A DNA stretch of 64,000 bases from Candidatus Daviesbacteria bacterium (GTDB taxonomy: Bacteria > Patescibacteria > Microgenomatia > Daviesbacterales > UBA10151). Location: NCBI GenBank assembly GCA_016176335.1, contig JACOXI010000003.1, positions 372,001 to 436,000 on the forward strand, in the 5' to 3' direction. The first letter of the stretch is position 1; each line of letters opens with the position of its first letter. Below, piece after piece: positions 8,135-16,637 of the stretch. A model generated the notes under the pieces. That model was not told the DNA's origin, did not search any database, and saw only the letters and a list, made by a program, of their open reading frames with translations. Position numbers and translations under genes: made by a program.

Positions 8135-8737
8135 TTAGCTCTCTAGCAGAGGAGATTTCTTAACTGCTGTTTTCTTTTTACCTCCGGAAGAGGGGGGTGT
8201 TGCTACTTTGATAGGTTTTTCTGTCTCTTGGGATGGTATAACAGGGGACAATAAGCCTAAGATCCTGTCAAGTTTGGCATTGATTTCTTCAAACTTATCC
8301 TGCAAAGCAGGAGAGTTTCGCTCATCCCTACCTCCAGCATTCTTTTTATCCCCAAAACAATTGCGGCAAAATACTGGTTTATCACTGTTAGGTTGAAATG
8401 GAACTTTACAGGTGTCTCCACAGTCAGCACAGGTAGCGTCAAACATTGGTCTAAGATCGTGAGATCGCAAGCTTTGCTTTAGGTCGTCAGACCGCAAGCT
8501 CTGCTTATCTTCAGATCTTTCAGAGTGTCTTCCTTCAAATCTTCTTGAATTAGAACTTCCTCTCTGGTTTGCAAAGCAGTTGCTGCAAAAAATTGGCTTA
8601 CCGCTGGTTGGTCTAAAGGGTACTTCGCATTCCTTACCACAGTTATCACAAATTGCTTTGTGTAATTCAACAGGACCGCGGCCTGGGCCGCGATTGTTAA
8701 ATCTTGGTCTATCATGTCTACTTCTATTGAATGCCAT
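8135..8737 (-). CDS. CxxC-x17-CxxC zinc-ribbon protein with two ribbons
   Basis: The 200 aa protein has an Arg/Gly-rich basic N-terminus (1-24), two ribbons (CDNC-x17-CSNC near 30-55 and CADC-x17-CRNC near 102-125), and a C-terminal heptad-like segment (FEEINAKLDRILGLL) followed by a basic tail. CxxC-x17-CxxC proteins are frequent in candidate-phyla bacteria; their function is unknown. Between the ribbons lies RHSERSED followed by a perfectly phased duplicated nonapeptide, KQSLRSDDL and KQSLRSHDL, encoded by a tandem 27-base repeat that looks like an inserted palindromic element. The basic N-terminus suggests nucleic-acid binding (inference). Confidence 0.8.
   Translation of the reverse strand: MAFNRSRHDRPRFNNRGPGRGPVELHKAICDNCGKECEVPFRPTSGKPIFCSNCFANQRGSSNSRRFEGRHSERSEDKQSLRSDDLKQSLRSHDLRPMFDATCADCGDTCKVPFQPNSDKPVFCRNCFGDKKNAGGRDERNSPALQDKFEEINAKLDRILGLLSPVIPSQETEKPIKVATPPSSGGKKKTAVKKSPLLES
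8453..8506. repeat. tandem 27-base palindromic repeat, two units, in frame in the zinc-ribbon gene
   Basis: Units at 8453-8479 and 8480-8506 match at most positions. Each holds an inverted repeat (GATCGTGAGATC in one, GGTCGTCAGACC in the other) followed by GCAAGCTttGC or GCAAGCTctGC. Read on the minus strand each gives nine codons, so two copies keep the frame. The translated flank RHSERSE resembles peptides produced where short palindromic genomic repeats invade genes. Confidence 0.8.
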
Positions 8738-8764
8738 AATATTGCTTAGTGTGTAAGTATACCA
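8738..8764 (-). promoter_or_regulatory. predicted extended -10 for the CxxC-x17-CxxC gene
   Basis: On the minus strand TGG precedes TATACT (8761-8756, 5/6 to consensus); the expected +1 near 8749 gives a leader of about 12 bases. No clear Shine-Dalgarno. Confidence 0.5.
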
Positions 8765-8815
8765 CGTTATCCTCCTTTGTGCTTTAATATAGCAGGAAAA
8801 ATGTATCCATTGAAC

Positions 8816-8851
8816 TTGCCTTTTTGATACTCAAAAACGTAATATATAAGA
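8816..8851 (+). promoter_or_regulatory. predicted promoter of the long plus-strand array, leaderless GTG
   Basis: TTGCCT (8816-8821), an 18-base spacer, then TAATAT (8840-8845); the +1 expected seven bases later is the G of the GTG at 8852. The 114-base gap 8738-8851 therefore holds divergent promoters, the minus-strand one being TATACT at 8761-8756. Confidence 0.5.
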
Positions 8852-10351
8852 GTGAAACTTCTTGTAAAGCATAAGGTTGAATTGTTTATTCTTTTGATCC
8901 TTATCGCCTGTTATTTTATTTTAAGGCTTCCAAATCTTACTCTTCAGCCCATTTTTGCGGATGAGGCCATCTATATCCGCTGGGCCCAAGTTATGAGAGC
9001 GGAGCCAACCTTGCGGTTTATTTCCATGCAAGATGGTAAAACCCCTCTTTTTATGTGGACAATGATGCCTATTTTTAAAATTTTTGAAGACCCCTTATTT
9101 GCCGGAAGGGTTTTATCAGTTACATCCGGTTTCTTTTCACTTTTGGGCGTATATTTCCTTTCCAAAAAAATTTTTAATAAGCAAACAGCTTTTTGGGCCG
9201 CCCTTTTGTATGTAATTACTCCTTATACTGTTTTTTTTGACAGGATGGCTTTGGTGGATTCCATGCTTTCCGCATTTGGCATTTGGATAATTTATTTTGC
9301 AATTTGGCTGTCAAAAACTTTAAGGCTGGATATTGCCATGATTTTAGGTTACCTTTTGGGAGGAGCGGTTTTAACCAAAACTTCGGGGATGGTAAATTTT
9401 TTGCTTGTGCCTGTTTCTATTTTGGGATTCAACTTTGAAAAAAGTAAGAGAAAACCTTTTTTAAAGCTTGCCTTACTTTGGGGAGTGGCCATAGGTATAG
9501 GTTTAATAATGTATAATCTGTTAAGACTGGGACCGGAATTTCACCAGCTATCTTCTAGAAATCAGGATTATGTGTTTTCCCCCCTAGAACTTATCGGTAG
9601 ACCCTTGGATCCATTTTTACCGCATTTTCAAGATATTTTTGATTGGTTCCCCAAACTCTTAACTTGGCCGATTCTTTTTTGCGGAGCTGTAGGTTTATTT
9701 TATGTTTTGACTAACTTTCACAAACTAGGTCTGGTTTTATTTTTGTGGGGTTTTATACCTTTAATTTTGGATATGGTATTTTTAAAAACTTTTACGGCAA
9801 GATATTTACTGCCAACAATCCCCACACTCTTAATTATTTCAGCATATGGCATTTATCATATACTCCCAAGATTTGTTTCTCACAGACCCCTATCTTTCGT
9901 ACTGATGCTTTTAGTGGTACTACCTTTACCCTTATATTTTAATTATTTGCTTCTGACTAATCCTCAAAAAGCACCTTTACCTTCTGAAGAAAGATCGGGG
10001 TATTTTGAAGCTTGGACTGCAGGTTATGGTTTTTCTGAAATTTCACAATTTTTAAAAGAGCAAAAGAAAGCAGGTAAGGTGGTAGTTGGAACAGAAGGTT
10101 TTTTTGGAACTTTGCCAGACGGATTGCGCATCTATTTGGATAAAGATGATATAGCAATAATTGGCAGTCATGCTACAATTTCCGCACAGATTAGAAATGC
10201 GGCTAAAGATAATTTAACATTCTTTGTCGGCAACAAAAGCAGAGTTTCGGGAAGCGTTAATAATGTTGTTTTACTTAAAGAATATCCGAAAGCAAAACCC
10301 TTAGAAAAGTTAGATCAAGATGCCATAGTTTTATATAAGGTTTTACCATAA
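8852..10351 (+). CDS. GT39/ArnT-like GT-C glycosyltransferase
   Basis: This 499 aa polytopic protein has the ArnT/PMT layout: a first helix (about 9-26), an outer loop with the acidic pair in FADEAIYIRWAQ (D36-E37), DGKTPLFMW, then about ten more hydrophobic segments and a soluble C-terminal region from about 370. GT39-like enzymes take a sugar from polyprenyl phosphate and transfer it outside the membrane; donor and acceptor are unknown. The start is GTG, supported by a promoter that would place +1 on it. It is the first gene of the 33 kb plus-strand run. Confidence 0.8.
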   Translation: MKLLVKHKVELFILLILIACYFILRLPNLTLQPIFADEAIYIRWAQVMRAEPTLRFISMQDGKTPLFMWTMMPIFKIFEDPLFAGRVLSVTSGFFSLLGVYFLSKKIFNKQTAFWAALLYVITPYTVFFDRMALVDSMLSAFGIWIIYFAIWLSKTLRLDIAMILGYLLGGAVLTKTSGMVNFLLVPVSILGFNFEKSKRKPFLKLALLWGVAIGIGLIMYNLLRLGPEFHQLSSRNQDYVFSPLELIGRPLDPFLPHFQDIFDWFPKLLTWPILFCGAVGLFYVLTNFHKLGLVLFLWGFIPLILDMVFLKTFTARYLLPTIPTLLIISAYGIYHILPRFVSHRPLSFVLMLLVVLPLPLYFNYLLLTNPQKAPLPSEERSGYFEAWTAGYGFSEISQFLKEQKKAGKVVVGTEGFFGTLPDGLRIYLDKDDIAIIGSHATISAQIRNAAKDNLTFFVGNKSRVSGSVNNVVLLKEYPKAKPLEKLDQDAIVLYKVLP

Positions 10352-10357
10352 TTCGAA

Positions 10358-12118
10358 ATGTTTAACTTTCTTGCAAACAGATCTTTTCTTGAAAAGATTT
10401 CATATAAATCTTGGATCATTTTAATTGTCATATTGACCATCCCCACCTTTTATCAACTGATTAGGCCCGGTTTTTTCTTTATGCAAGATGACCTGCAAGC
10501 AATGAGAGTACATCAGATGTTTAGGTGTTTGCAGGATTTTCAAATTCCCTGCAGGTGGGTGCCTGACATGGGTTATCAGTATGGCTATCCCCAGTTTTTA
10601 TATTACCCTCCCAGTGTATATTATTTGGGTGCTTTAATTCATTTATTTGCTGTTCAAATCATAGATTCTGTCAAAATTCTGTTTATCTTCGGTTATATTC
10701 TTTCAACACTTTTTATGTTTATTTTTTTAAAAGCTTTTTTTGATGGAGAATCTAAAGAAAAAAGATTTGTCAGTACTACCCTGCCTGCATTTTTGGGGGC
10801 AATGCTTTATACATACATTCCATATAAAGCATTAGAGGTCTATGTTAGAGGTGCTTTAAACGAATTTTGGAGTCTGGTTTTCTTTCCTTTGATTTTTTGG
10901 GCAATCTATCAGCTGATAAGCAAACAAAAGTTAAAATATGTAATTTTCCTTGCTCTCTCCACAGCTGCACTGATGCTTACTCACAATTTAATGACACTTA
11001 TTTTTGCGCCACTTTCCATACTTTGGTGTTTAAGTTTGCTCGTATTAAAAAAGACTTGGAAAGTGATCCCCAAAATATTTTTGGGAGGACTTTTGGGAAT
11101 AGGACTGGCAGCTTTTTTTACACTACCGGTAATTTTTGAAGGGAAATACGCTCATCTGGAAACTCTGGTAGGCGGATATTTTGACTACAGGCAACACTTT
11201 GTTTCTATCAATAGATTATTGATTTCAAACCAATTTGGTTACGGGTCATCTGGGTTTGGACAAGATAATAATTTAACTTTATCAACAGGACAAATACAAT
11301 GGATGGTGGCTTTATTTGGATTTATTTTAGCGCCATTCTTTTTAAAAAAGCATAAAAATATAGCAATACTTGTAATAATCAATTCTTTAGTTGAACTTGT
11401 AGTTTTATTTTTGATTCATCAAAAATCCTCTTTCATTTGGGAGCGAATACCAATTATGGTCTATTTACAATTTCCCTGGAGATTTTTGACAGACAGTATT
11501 TTTCTACTGTCTTTTTTAGGAGCGGGAACAATTTTCTTTATTAGTCAAATCAACATTAAAGGAGCAAAAATTTTTGCAACTTTGATTTTAATAGGAATCT
11601 TCCTACTGCATGCTCAATTTTTTAAACCTAAAGAGTGGTTTGGTATTTCCGACAAGGATAAATTTTCCGGCCCTTTTTGGGAGAAAGAATTAACAATCAG
11701 CATTTTTGATTACCTGCCCGCCTATGCAGAACTTCCTCCCAACAAAATTGCACCGGATACCCCTGAAGTTTTGGAAGGAAAGGTACGCTTTATAACCTAC
11801 AGGAAGGGAAGCAACTACCAGATAGGAGAAGTTGAGGCAAGGGAGGATTCTGTCATTAGATTGCCGTTATTTGATTTTCCGGGGATGAGAGTAACAGTAG
11901 ATGGAAAAGTAGTTGGACACAAAAATGATGACTGCAGGGGAGAGGAATATTGTTTGGGTTTAATAACCTTTGATTTGCCTCAAGGATCCCACCTTATAAA
12001 AGCACAACTGATGGATACACAAATTAGGAGTATAGGGAATATAATTACCTTGACCTCTTTTCTTTTACTTTTAGTATTAGTTGGTAAAAACTATGGTTAC
12101 AAAAAAGTTCATCTTTAA
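10358..12118 (+). CDS. PTPS-related GT-C membrane protein, paralog 1
   Basis: This 586 aa membrane protein belongs to the family misleadingly named 6-pyruvoyl-tetrahydropterin-synthase-related; these look like GT-C glycosyltransferases. Signatures: QDDLQAMRVHQMF with the acidic pair D44-D45, IPCRWVPDMGYQYGYP, YVRGALNEFWSL, SHN-like THNLM, then a soluble C-terminal beta region with FPGMRVTVDGKVV, as in YfhO-like proteins. About 11-12 hydrophobic segments. It is the first of three intact tandem paralogs. The gap to the previous gene is six bases; a CATAAT six bases before the ATG is a possible but doubtful -10. Confidence 0.75.
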   Translation: MFNFLANRSFLEKISYKSWIILIVILTIPTFYQLIRPGFFFMQDDLQAMRVHQMFRCLQDFQIPCRWVPDMGYQYGYPQFLYYPPSVYYLGALIHLFAVQIIDSVKILFIFGYILSTLFMFIFLKAFFDGESKEKRFVSTTLPAFLGAMLYTYIPYKALEVYVRGALNEFWSLVFFPLIFWAIYQLISKQKLKYVIFLALSTAALMLTHNLMTLIFAPLSILWCLSLLVLKKTWKVIPKIFLGGLLGIGLAAFFTLPVIFEGKYAHLETLVGGYFDYRQHFVSINRLLISNQFGYGSSGFGQDNNLTLSTGQIQWMVALFGFILAPFFLKKHKNIAILVIINSLVELVVLFLIHQKSSFIWERIPIMVYLQFPWRFLTDSIFLLSFLGAGTIFFISQINIKGAKIFATLILIGIFLLHAQFFKPKEWFGISDKDKFSGPFWEKELTISIFDYLPAYAELPPNKIAPDTPEVLEGKVRFITYRKGSNYQIGEVEAREDSVIRLPLFDFPGMRVTVDGKVVGHKNDDCRGEEYCLGLITFDLPQGSHLIKAQLMDTQIRSIGNIITLTSFLLLLVLVGKNYGYKKVHL

Positions 12119-13760
12119 TTTTTGGCCGTTCTTTCTTTTGTTGCTTTTTACAACGCTCATTGCATGGCCGATATTTTTACCCGGTTATTTTTCTCACCAT
12201 GATGATTTGCAAGTGATGAGGATATTTGAGATGAAAAAATGTATAGATGATTGGCAAATTCCCTGCAGGTGGGTGCCTGATTTAGGTTTTGGAAACGGTT
12301 ACCCACTTTTTAACTATTACAATGTTTTCCCTTATTATATAGGTGCAATAGGAAGCTATTTTTTAGGCTTTATCGGTAGTGCAAAACTGCTTTTTTTCAT
12401 GGCGGTAACCCTTGCTGGAGTATCCATGTATCTTCTTGCAGAGGAACTTTTTGGCACATACCCTGCTCTTTTGGCCGCCACTCTTTATATGTTTGCTCCG
12501 TACAGGGCACTTGATATTTATGTAAGAGGTGCAGTAGCAGAAAGTTTTTCACTTGCAATCATCCCTCTTGTTTTGTATTTTGCCTTCAAACTTACCAAAA
12601 AAGATCTGCCAAGATTTAAGATAGGACTTGCTTTATCTTTTGCCGCGTTTTTAACCAGCCACAATATCATGACCTTGTTGTTTTTACCGGTCATTTCTGC
12701 ATTTTTTTTGATTTGGTTTTGGAAAAGAGAATTTACGATAGTTAAATCTTTAATTCTTTATCTGTTGTTGGGATTTGGATTATCCGCTTTTTTTATAGTC
12801 CCGGCATTCTTGGAGAAAAATTTGGTACAAATAGATAATTTAGTGAGATTAGAATTGGATTTCAGAGGCCATTTTGTAACTTTATATCAGTTATTTTTAG
12901 ACAGAGGGTGGGGGTATGGAGCATCATTCCCGGGAGTTGGTGATACCATCTCGTTTCAAATTGGCTGGCCCCATTGGTTTTTGGCACTTGGCTCAATTGT
13001 CAGCTGGTTTTTTGTAAAGAAGAGGGATTACAAATGGCTCATTCTCTATTGTGCAACACTGCTAATTTTTGCAGGATCTATCTTTATGACCCATATACGA
13101 TCTGCTTTTATTTGGGAGCAAATTGGGATATTAAGATTCACCCAGTTTCCTTGGCGCTTTTTGTCTATTGTAATATTTAGTTCAAGTTTACTGGGAGGAT
13201 TTTTTGTATATAACCTCAAAGAATCTGTTGCTAAAATTGTGACAGTAATACTAATTATAGTTACAGTTTTTTTAAACTGGAACTATTTTAAGCCACAGCA
13301 GTTCATATTTGATTTAACTGATAAAGAAAAATTAAGCGGGAAACTTTGGGAGACTCAACAAAAGGCTGCTATTTTAGATTATTTACCAATTCAATCTGTG
13401 GAGCCTTTAGAGCCAGCCCCCCCCAAACCGATTATTGTTAAGGGCGATGCAGAGATTAAAAATTTTGAAAACAAATCTAACAGATGGCAATTTGAAGCAA
13501 ATGTTTTTGATTCGTCTGTTGTGGAAGTTCCTGTTTTTGATTTTCCTGATTGGCAAGTATTTGTTAATGGTAAAAAGATAGACCATTCCAACAAAAATTA
13601 TCTGGGAAGAATCAGTTTTAATCTAAGCAGAGGGGATTATTTTGTTGTCGGCAAGTTTGAGAATACATTGATTAGGACAATTGCCAATATAATCTCTGCT
13701 ATCTCTATATTGGTTATTATTTTTATTCTTTATGGAAAAATTAGAAAAACTGATAACTAG
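12093..13760 (+). CDS. PTPS-related GT-C membrane protein, paralog 2
   Basis: This 555 aa paralog of the preceding gene has the same order of features: first helix, SHHDDLQVMRIFEM (D37-D38), IPCRWVPDLGFGNGYPLFNYY, YVRGAVAESFSL, SHNIMTLLF, and C-terminal FPDWQVFVNGKKI. It is probably a polyprenyl-phosphate-sugar-dependent transferase acting outside the membrane, with unknown substrate. I use ATG 12093; an in-frame TTG at 12081 would add four residues. The gene overlaps the preceding one by 26 bases in another frame, which supports co-translation. Confidence 0.75.
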   Translation: MVTKKFIFNFWPFFLLLLFTTLIAWPIFLPGYFSHHDDLQVMRIFEMKKCIDDWQIPCRWVPDLGFGNGYPLFNYYNVFPYYIGAIGSYFLGFIGSAKLLFFMAVTLAGVSMYLLAEELFGTYPALLAATLYMFAPYRALDIYVRGAVAESFSLAIIPLVLYFAFKLTKKDLPRFKIGLALSFAAFLTSHNIMTLLFLPVISAFFLIWFWKREFTIVKSLILYLLLGFGLSAFFIVPAFLEKNLVQIDNLVRLELDFRGHFVTLYQLFLDRGWGYGASFPGVGDTISFQIGWPHWFLALGSIVSWFFVKKRDYKWLILYCATLLIFAGSIFMTHIRSAFIWEQIGILRFTQFPWRFLSIVIFSSSLLGGFFVYNLKESVAKIVTVILIIVTVFLNWNYFKPQQFIFDLTDKEKLSGKLWETQQKAAILDYLPIQSVEPLEPAPPKPIIVKGDAEIKNFENKSNRWQFEANVFDSSVVEVPVFDFPDWQVFVNGKKIDHSNKNYLGRISFNLSRGDYFVVGKFENTLIRTIANIISAISILVIIFILYGKIRKTDN

Positions 13761-15375
13761 ATACTGGTTTTTTATAATATTAATTTTTTTTATCCCGGCT
13801 GTTTGGGCACTTTTTGTGAAAGGATATTTTGGGGCATCGGATGATTTGCATGTTGCTTGGCTTTATGAACTTGATAGAGCGATTAAATTAGGACAAATCC
13901 CTCCGCGTTTTGTTCCGGACTTAAGTTTTGGCTTTGGATATCCTCTTTTTAATTTTGTTTTCCCATTACCCTTTTATATCGGGGAGATATTTCATCTTTT
14001 GGGATTAACCTTAGTGGATAGTGTCAAGGCGGTTCTTTTTGTAAGCATTCCCATTTCTGGAATATTTATGTATCTGCTGCTTCGGGAGTTTACAAAAAGC
14101 AGGTTTGCCTTTGTTGGTGCAATGCTCTATATTTACGCGCCTTACAGAGCAGTGGATATTTACGTGAGGGGTGCAATAGGGGAGGCCTTAAGTTTTATTT
14201 TCTTGCCTTTGGTGATACTTGCCATAGTCAAGTTAAAAAGTTCTAAACATTGGAAATGGGCAGGATTGGGGGCAATATCGGTCGCTTCCCTAGTGTTGTC
14301 GCACAATATAGCAGCATACATGTTCTTCCCTTTTGTGATTGTGTTTTTTTTCTTACAATTTTTTTCCACAGCAGCTTGGAAAGCATTTTTCTTAAGATTA
14401 TTTTTAATGTTTTTTTTGGGTTTTTTGATCAGTATTTATTTTTGGTTGCCGGCACTTTTAGAGAGCAGTCTGCTCAAATACGATACCGTATTTAACTTTT
14501 TTGATCACTTCCCAACCGTCAGACAACTGGTTACCCCTTACTGGGGGTATGGAGGATCTGTTCCTGGTCCAGGAGATGGGATGTCTTTCTTTTTAGGCGG
14601 GGCCAATTTATTAGTTTTTGTAACTGCGGGATTACTGCTTATTTTTAAATGGAAAGTAATCAACCGGCAAAACAAATTATTGATGATTTGGGTAATTAGT
14701 GCACTTGCTACTGCCATTTTTTTGATGAATTATCGCTCAACTTTTGTTTGGAATAATCTACCACTTCTTCCATATTTTCAATTTCCCTGGAGATTTTTGA
14801 TACTGGTAACCTTTTTTATACCTTTGCTGGTGGTAATTTTTGAAAAATTTAAATACGAGAAAGCACTTTTATTACTTATTATGGCTTTCATTATTTTTCC
14901 AACATGGACCTTTTTTAGACCTGAAGATTTTTTAGGTCGAGAGGATGGTTACTATCTTAATCGCTATATACCCATTCCTTCTGCAAGCAGCGAATATTTA
15001 AAAACCCAAGAAGAATATTTGAGATTGCCTAAAGCAACTGAAATTAGACCGGATAAAAATTTCCCATTACTTTTTCCCGAGAACGGAATAAGAAGAGTGG
15101 ATAAAATCAATGATTTAAAAGTAGCTTTTGAATTTGTTTCGGATAAAGGGGAGTTAATTAATTTAAACAAGTATTATTTCCCTGGTTGGCAAGCAAGAAT
15201 TGATGGAAAATCAGTAGAAATTTTTGCAGGTAAGCCTTTTGGGCAAGTGAGTATATTCGTGCCTGCGGGATCTCACAAAGCAGAAGTTTATTTCCAAGAA
15301 ACAAGTTTTAGAAAATTCTTAAACTTTGCTTCCTTGGGTGCATTTTTAGTATCATTGATGATGTTGTTAATATGA
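13732..15375 (+). CDS. PTPS-related GT-C membrane protein, paralog 3
   Basis: This 547 aa third paralog has SDDLHVAWLYELDRAI (D37-D38), IPPRFVPDLSFGFGYPLFNF, YVRGAIGEALSF, SHNIAAYMF, WGYGGSVPG and FPGWQARIDGKSV. Its RF in place of the RW of the other two recalls the PPRW/PPRF variation within the family. About 11 hydrophobic segments and a soluble C-terminal part after about residue 400. The start overlaps the upstream gene by 29 bases, and its stop overlaps the next start (ATGA). Confidence 0.75.
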   Translation: MEKLEKLITRYWFFIILIFFIPAVWALFVKGYFGASDDLHVAWLYELDRAIKLGQIPPRFVPDLSFGFGYPLFNFVFPLPFYIGEIFHLLGLTLVDSVKAVLFVSIPISGIFMYLLLREFTKSRFAFVGAMLYIYAPYRAVDIYVRGAIGEALSFIFLPLVILAIVKLKSSKHWKWAGLGAISVASLVLSHNIAAYMFFPFVIVFFFLQFFSTAAWKAFFLRLFLMFFLGFLISIYFWLPALLESSLLKYDTVFNFFDHFPTVRQLVTPYWGYGGSVPGPGDGMSFFLGGANLLVFVTAGLLLIFKWKVINRQNKLLMIWVISALATAIFLMNYRSTFVWNNLPLLPYFQFPWRFLILVTFFIPLLVVIFEKFKYEKALLLLIMAFIIFPTWTFFRPEDFLGREDGYYLNRYIPIPSASSEYLKTQEEYLRLPKATEIRPDKNFPLLFPENGIRRVDKINDLKVAFEFVSDKGELINLNKYYFPGWQARIDGKSVEIFAGKPFGQVSIFVPAGSHKAEVYFQETSFRKFLNFASLGAFLVSLMMLLI

Positions 15376-16631
15376 GTCTTTTAAAAAAACCGTTAGTTTT
15401 TATATTGATTGCAGGTATCTTCATCAGATTGTTTTTGTCGGCTACAACATTCCACAGCGATATTCAGCATTTTGATCTGGCAGGGTATGTATTGGGCAAA
15501 GGAAATTTATCAAATTTTTATGACTACACTTTAAGTTTAAATAAGGACGACCAGTTTCTTAAAAAATATCCTGTTGCTGTATTCAATTACCCACCTACTA
15601 CCTATTTTTATTTAGGGGGCCTAAATTGGATACTAACCAGTTGGACAGATCATGATTTCCATAACAACTTTTTATTTGATTTCACAAATACTTTAGGAGA
15701 TTTAAGGTTATACCTACATTTAATCTTACTTAAAGTACCTTACCTACCTTTTGATATTTTTATAGCATATCTTTTGTACAATTTGTATGCTCTCAAAAGA
15801 GAAAAAATTTTAGCATTTACTCTTTGGATTTTTAACCCTTGGGTTTTGTATTCAACTTATATGATAGGTCAGTTTGACATTATCCCAACAGCTTTTGTAG
15901 TACTTGCTTTGTATATGGTTGTCAAAATTGCCAATCTTAACAAAGCAGTCTTTCTGGCTGCGATATTGTTGGGGGTTGGTGCGTCTTTTAAAATATATCC
16001 ACTTCTTTTCTTATTACCATTGGCTTTTCTTTTGCCGACTTGGTCAAAAAGAATACAGGCAATATTTTTAGGAGTTTCGGTATATGTGGTAACAATTCTG
16101 CCTTTTATCAATTCCTTAGGATATAGGTCTACGGCTCTAGCCGCAAACCAAATGTTTAAAAGTTTGTATGCACAAATTCCTATTTCGGGAGGAGAAGGAA
16201 TCATATTATTTGTGGTACTTACCGGATTTTTTTATCTTATTTATCTATACCGAGCAGGAAGCGCTGAAAATTTATGGCAGAGGTTTTTTGTTATTCTTCT
16301 TTTATTTTTTATATTCACACATTACCATCCTCAATGGTTCTTATGGCTTACTCCTTTTTTAATTATTGAACTTATTCATAGTAATTTTAAACACGCTTTC
16401 TTGTTACTTGTGATAGCCATTACATTCCTTGGGTCTGTATCTTTGTTTGAGCAGTCGCTATCAATAGGTTTGTTTACACCACTTAACCCATCCCTTTATA
16501 ATGGAGCTAATTTATGGCAGCTGCTTAATATAAAGTATGATCTAAATCTACTGCGAAGTTTATTCCAGAGTTTATTTGTCTCTGTTGCCGGATACCTTAT
16601 TTACTACTATTTTCCCAAAAAATCCGGTTAA
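15372..16631 (+). CDS. GT-C membrane glycosyltransferase, GT87/ALG6-like
   Basis: This 419 aa membrane protein has about ten hydrophobic segments. After the first helix comes HSDIQHFDLAGYVL, an acidic outer loop, then FNYPPTTYFYLGG and FNPWVLYSTYMIGQFDIIP, a pattern found in polyprenol-phosphate mannosyl/glucosyltransferases of the GT87/ALG6 type. It differs from the PTPS-related genes on both sides and lacks their C-terminal beta region. Coupled to the upstream gene through ATGA. Substrate unknown. Confidence 0.65.
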   Translation: MSLLKKPLVFILIAGIFIRLFLSATTFHSDIQHFDLAGYVLGKGNLSNFYDYTLSLNKDDQFLKKYPVAVFNYPPTTYFYLGGLNWILTSWTDHDFHNNFLFDFTNTLGDLRLYLHLILLKVPYLPFDIFIAYLLYNLYALKREKILAFTLWIFNPWVLYSTYMIGQFDIIPTAFVVLALYMVVKIANLNKAVFLAAILLGVGASFKIYPLLFLLPLAFLLPTWSKRIQAIFLGVSVYVVTILPFINSLGYRSTALAANQMFKSLYAQIPISGGEGIILFVVLTGFFYLIYLYRAGSAENLWQRFFVILLLFFIFTHYHPQWFLWLTPFLIIELIHSNFKHAFLLLVIAITFLGSVSLFEQSLSIGLFTPLNPSLYNGANLWQLLNIKYDLNLLRSLFQSLFVSVAGYLIYYYFPKKSG

Positions 16632-16637
16632 AAAACT

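Noticed and set aside
8765..8815. Additional regulatory RNA or small gene in the 8738-8851 gap
   Set aside because: Only the two divergent promoter candidates can be supported; no start codon with a meaningful frame or stable hairpin is visible.
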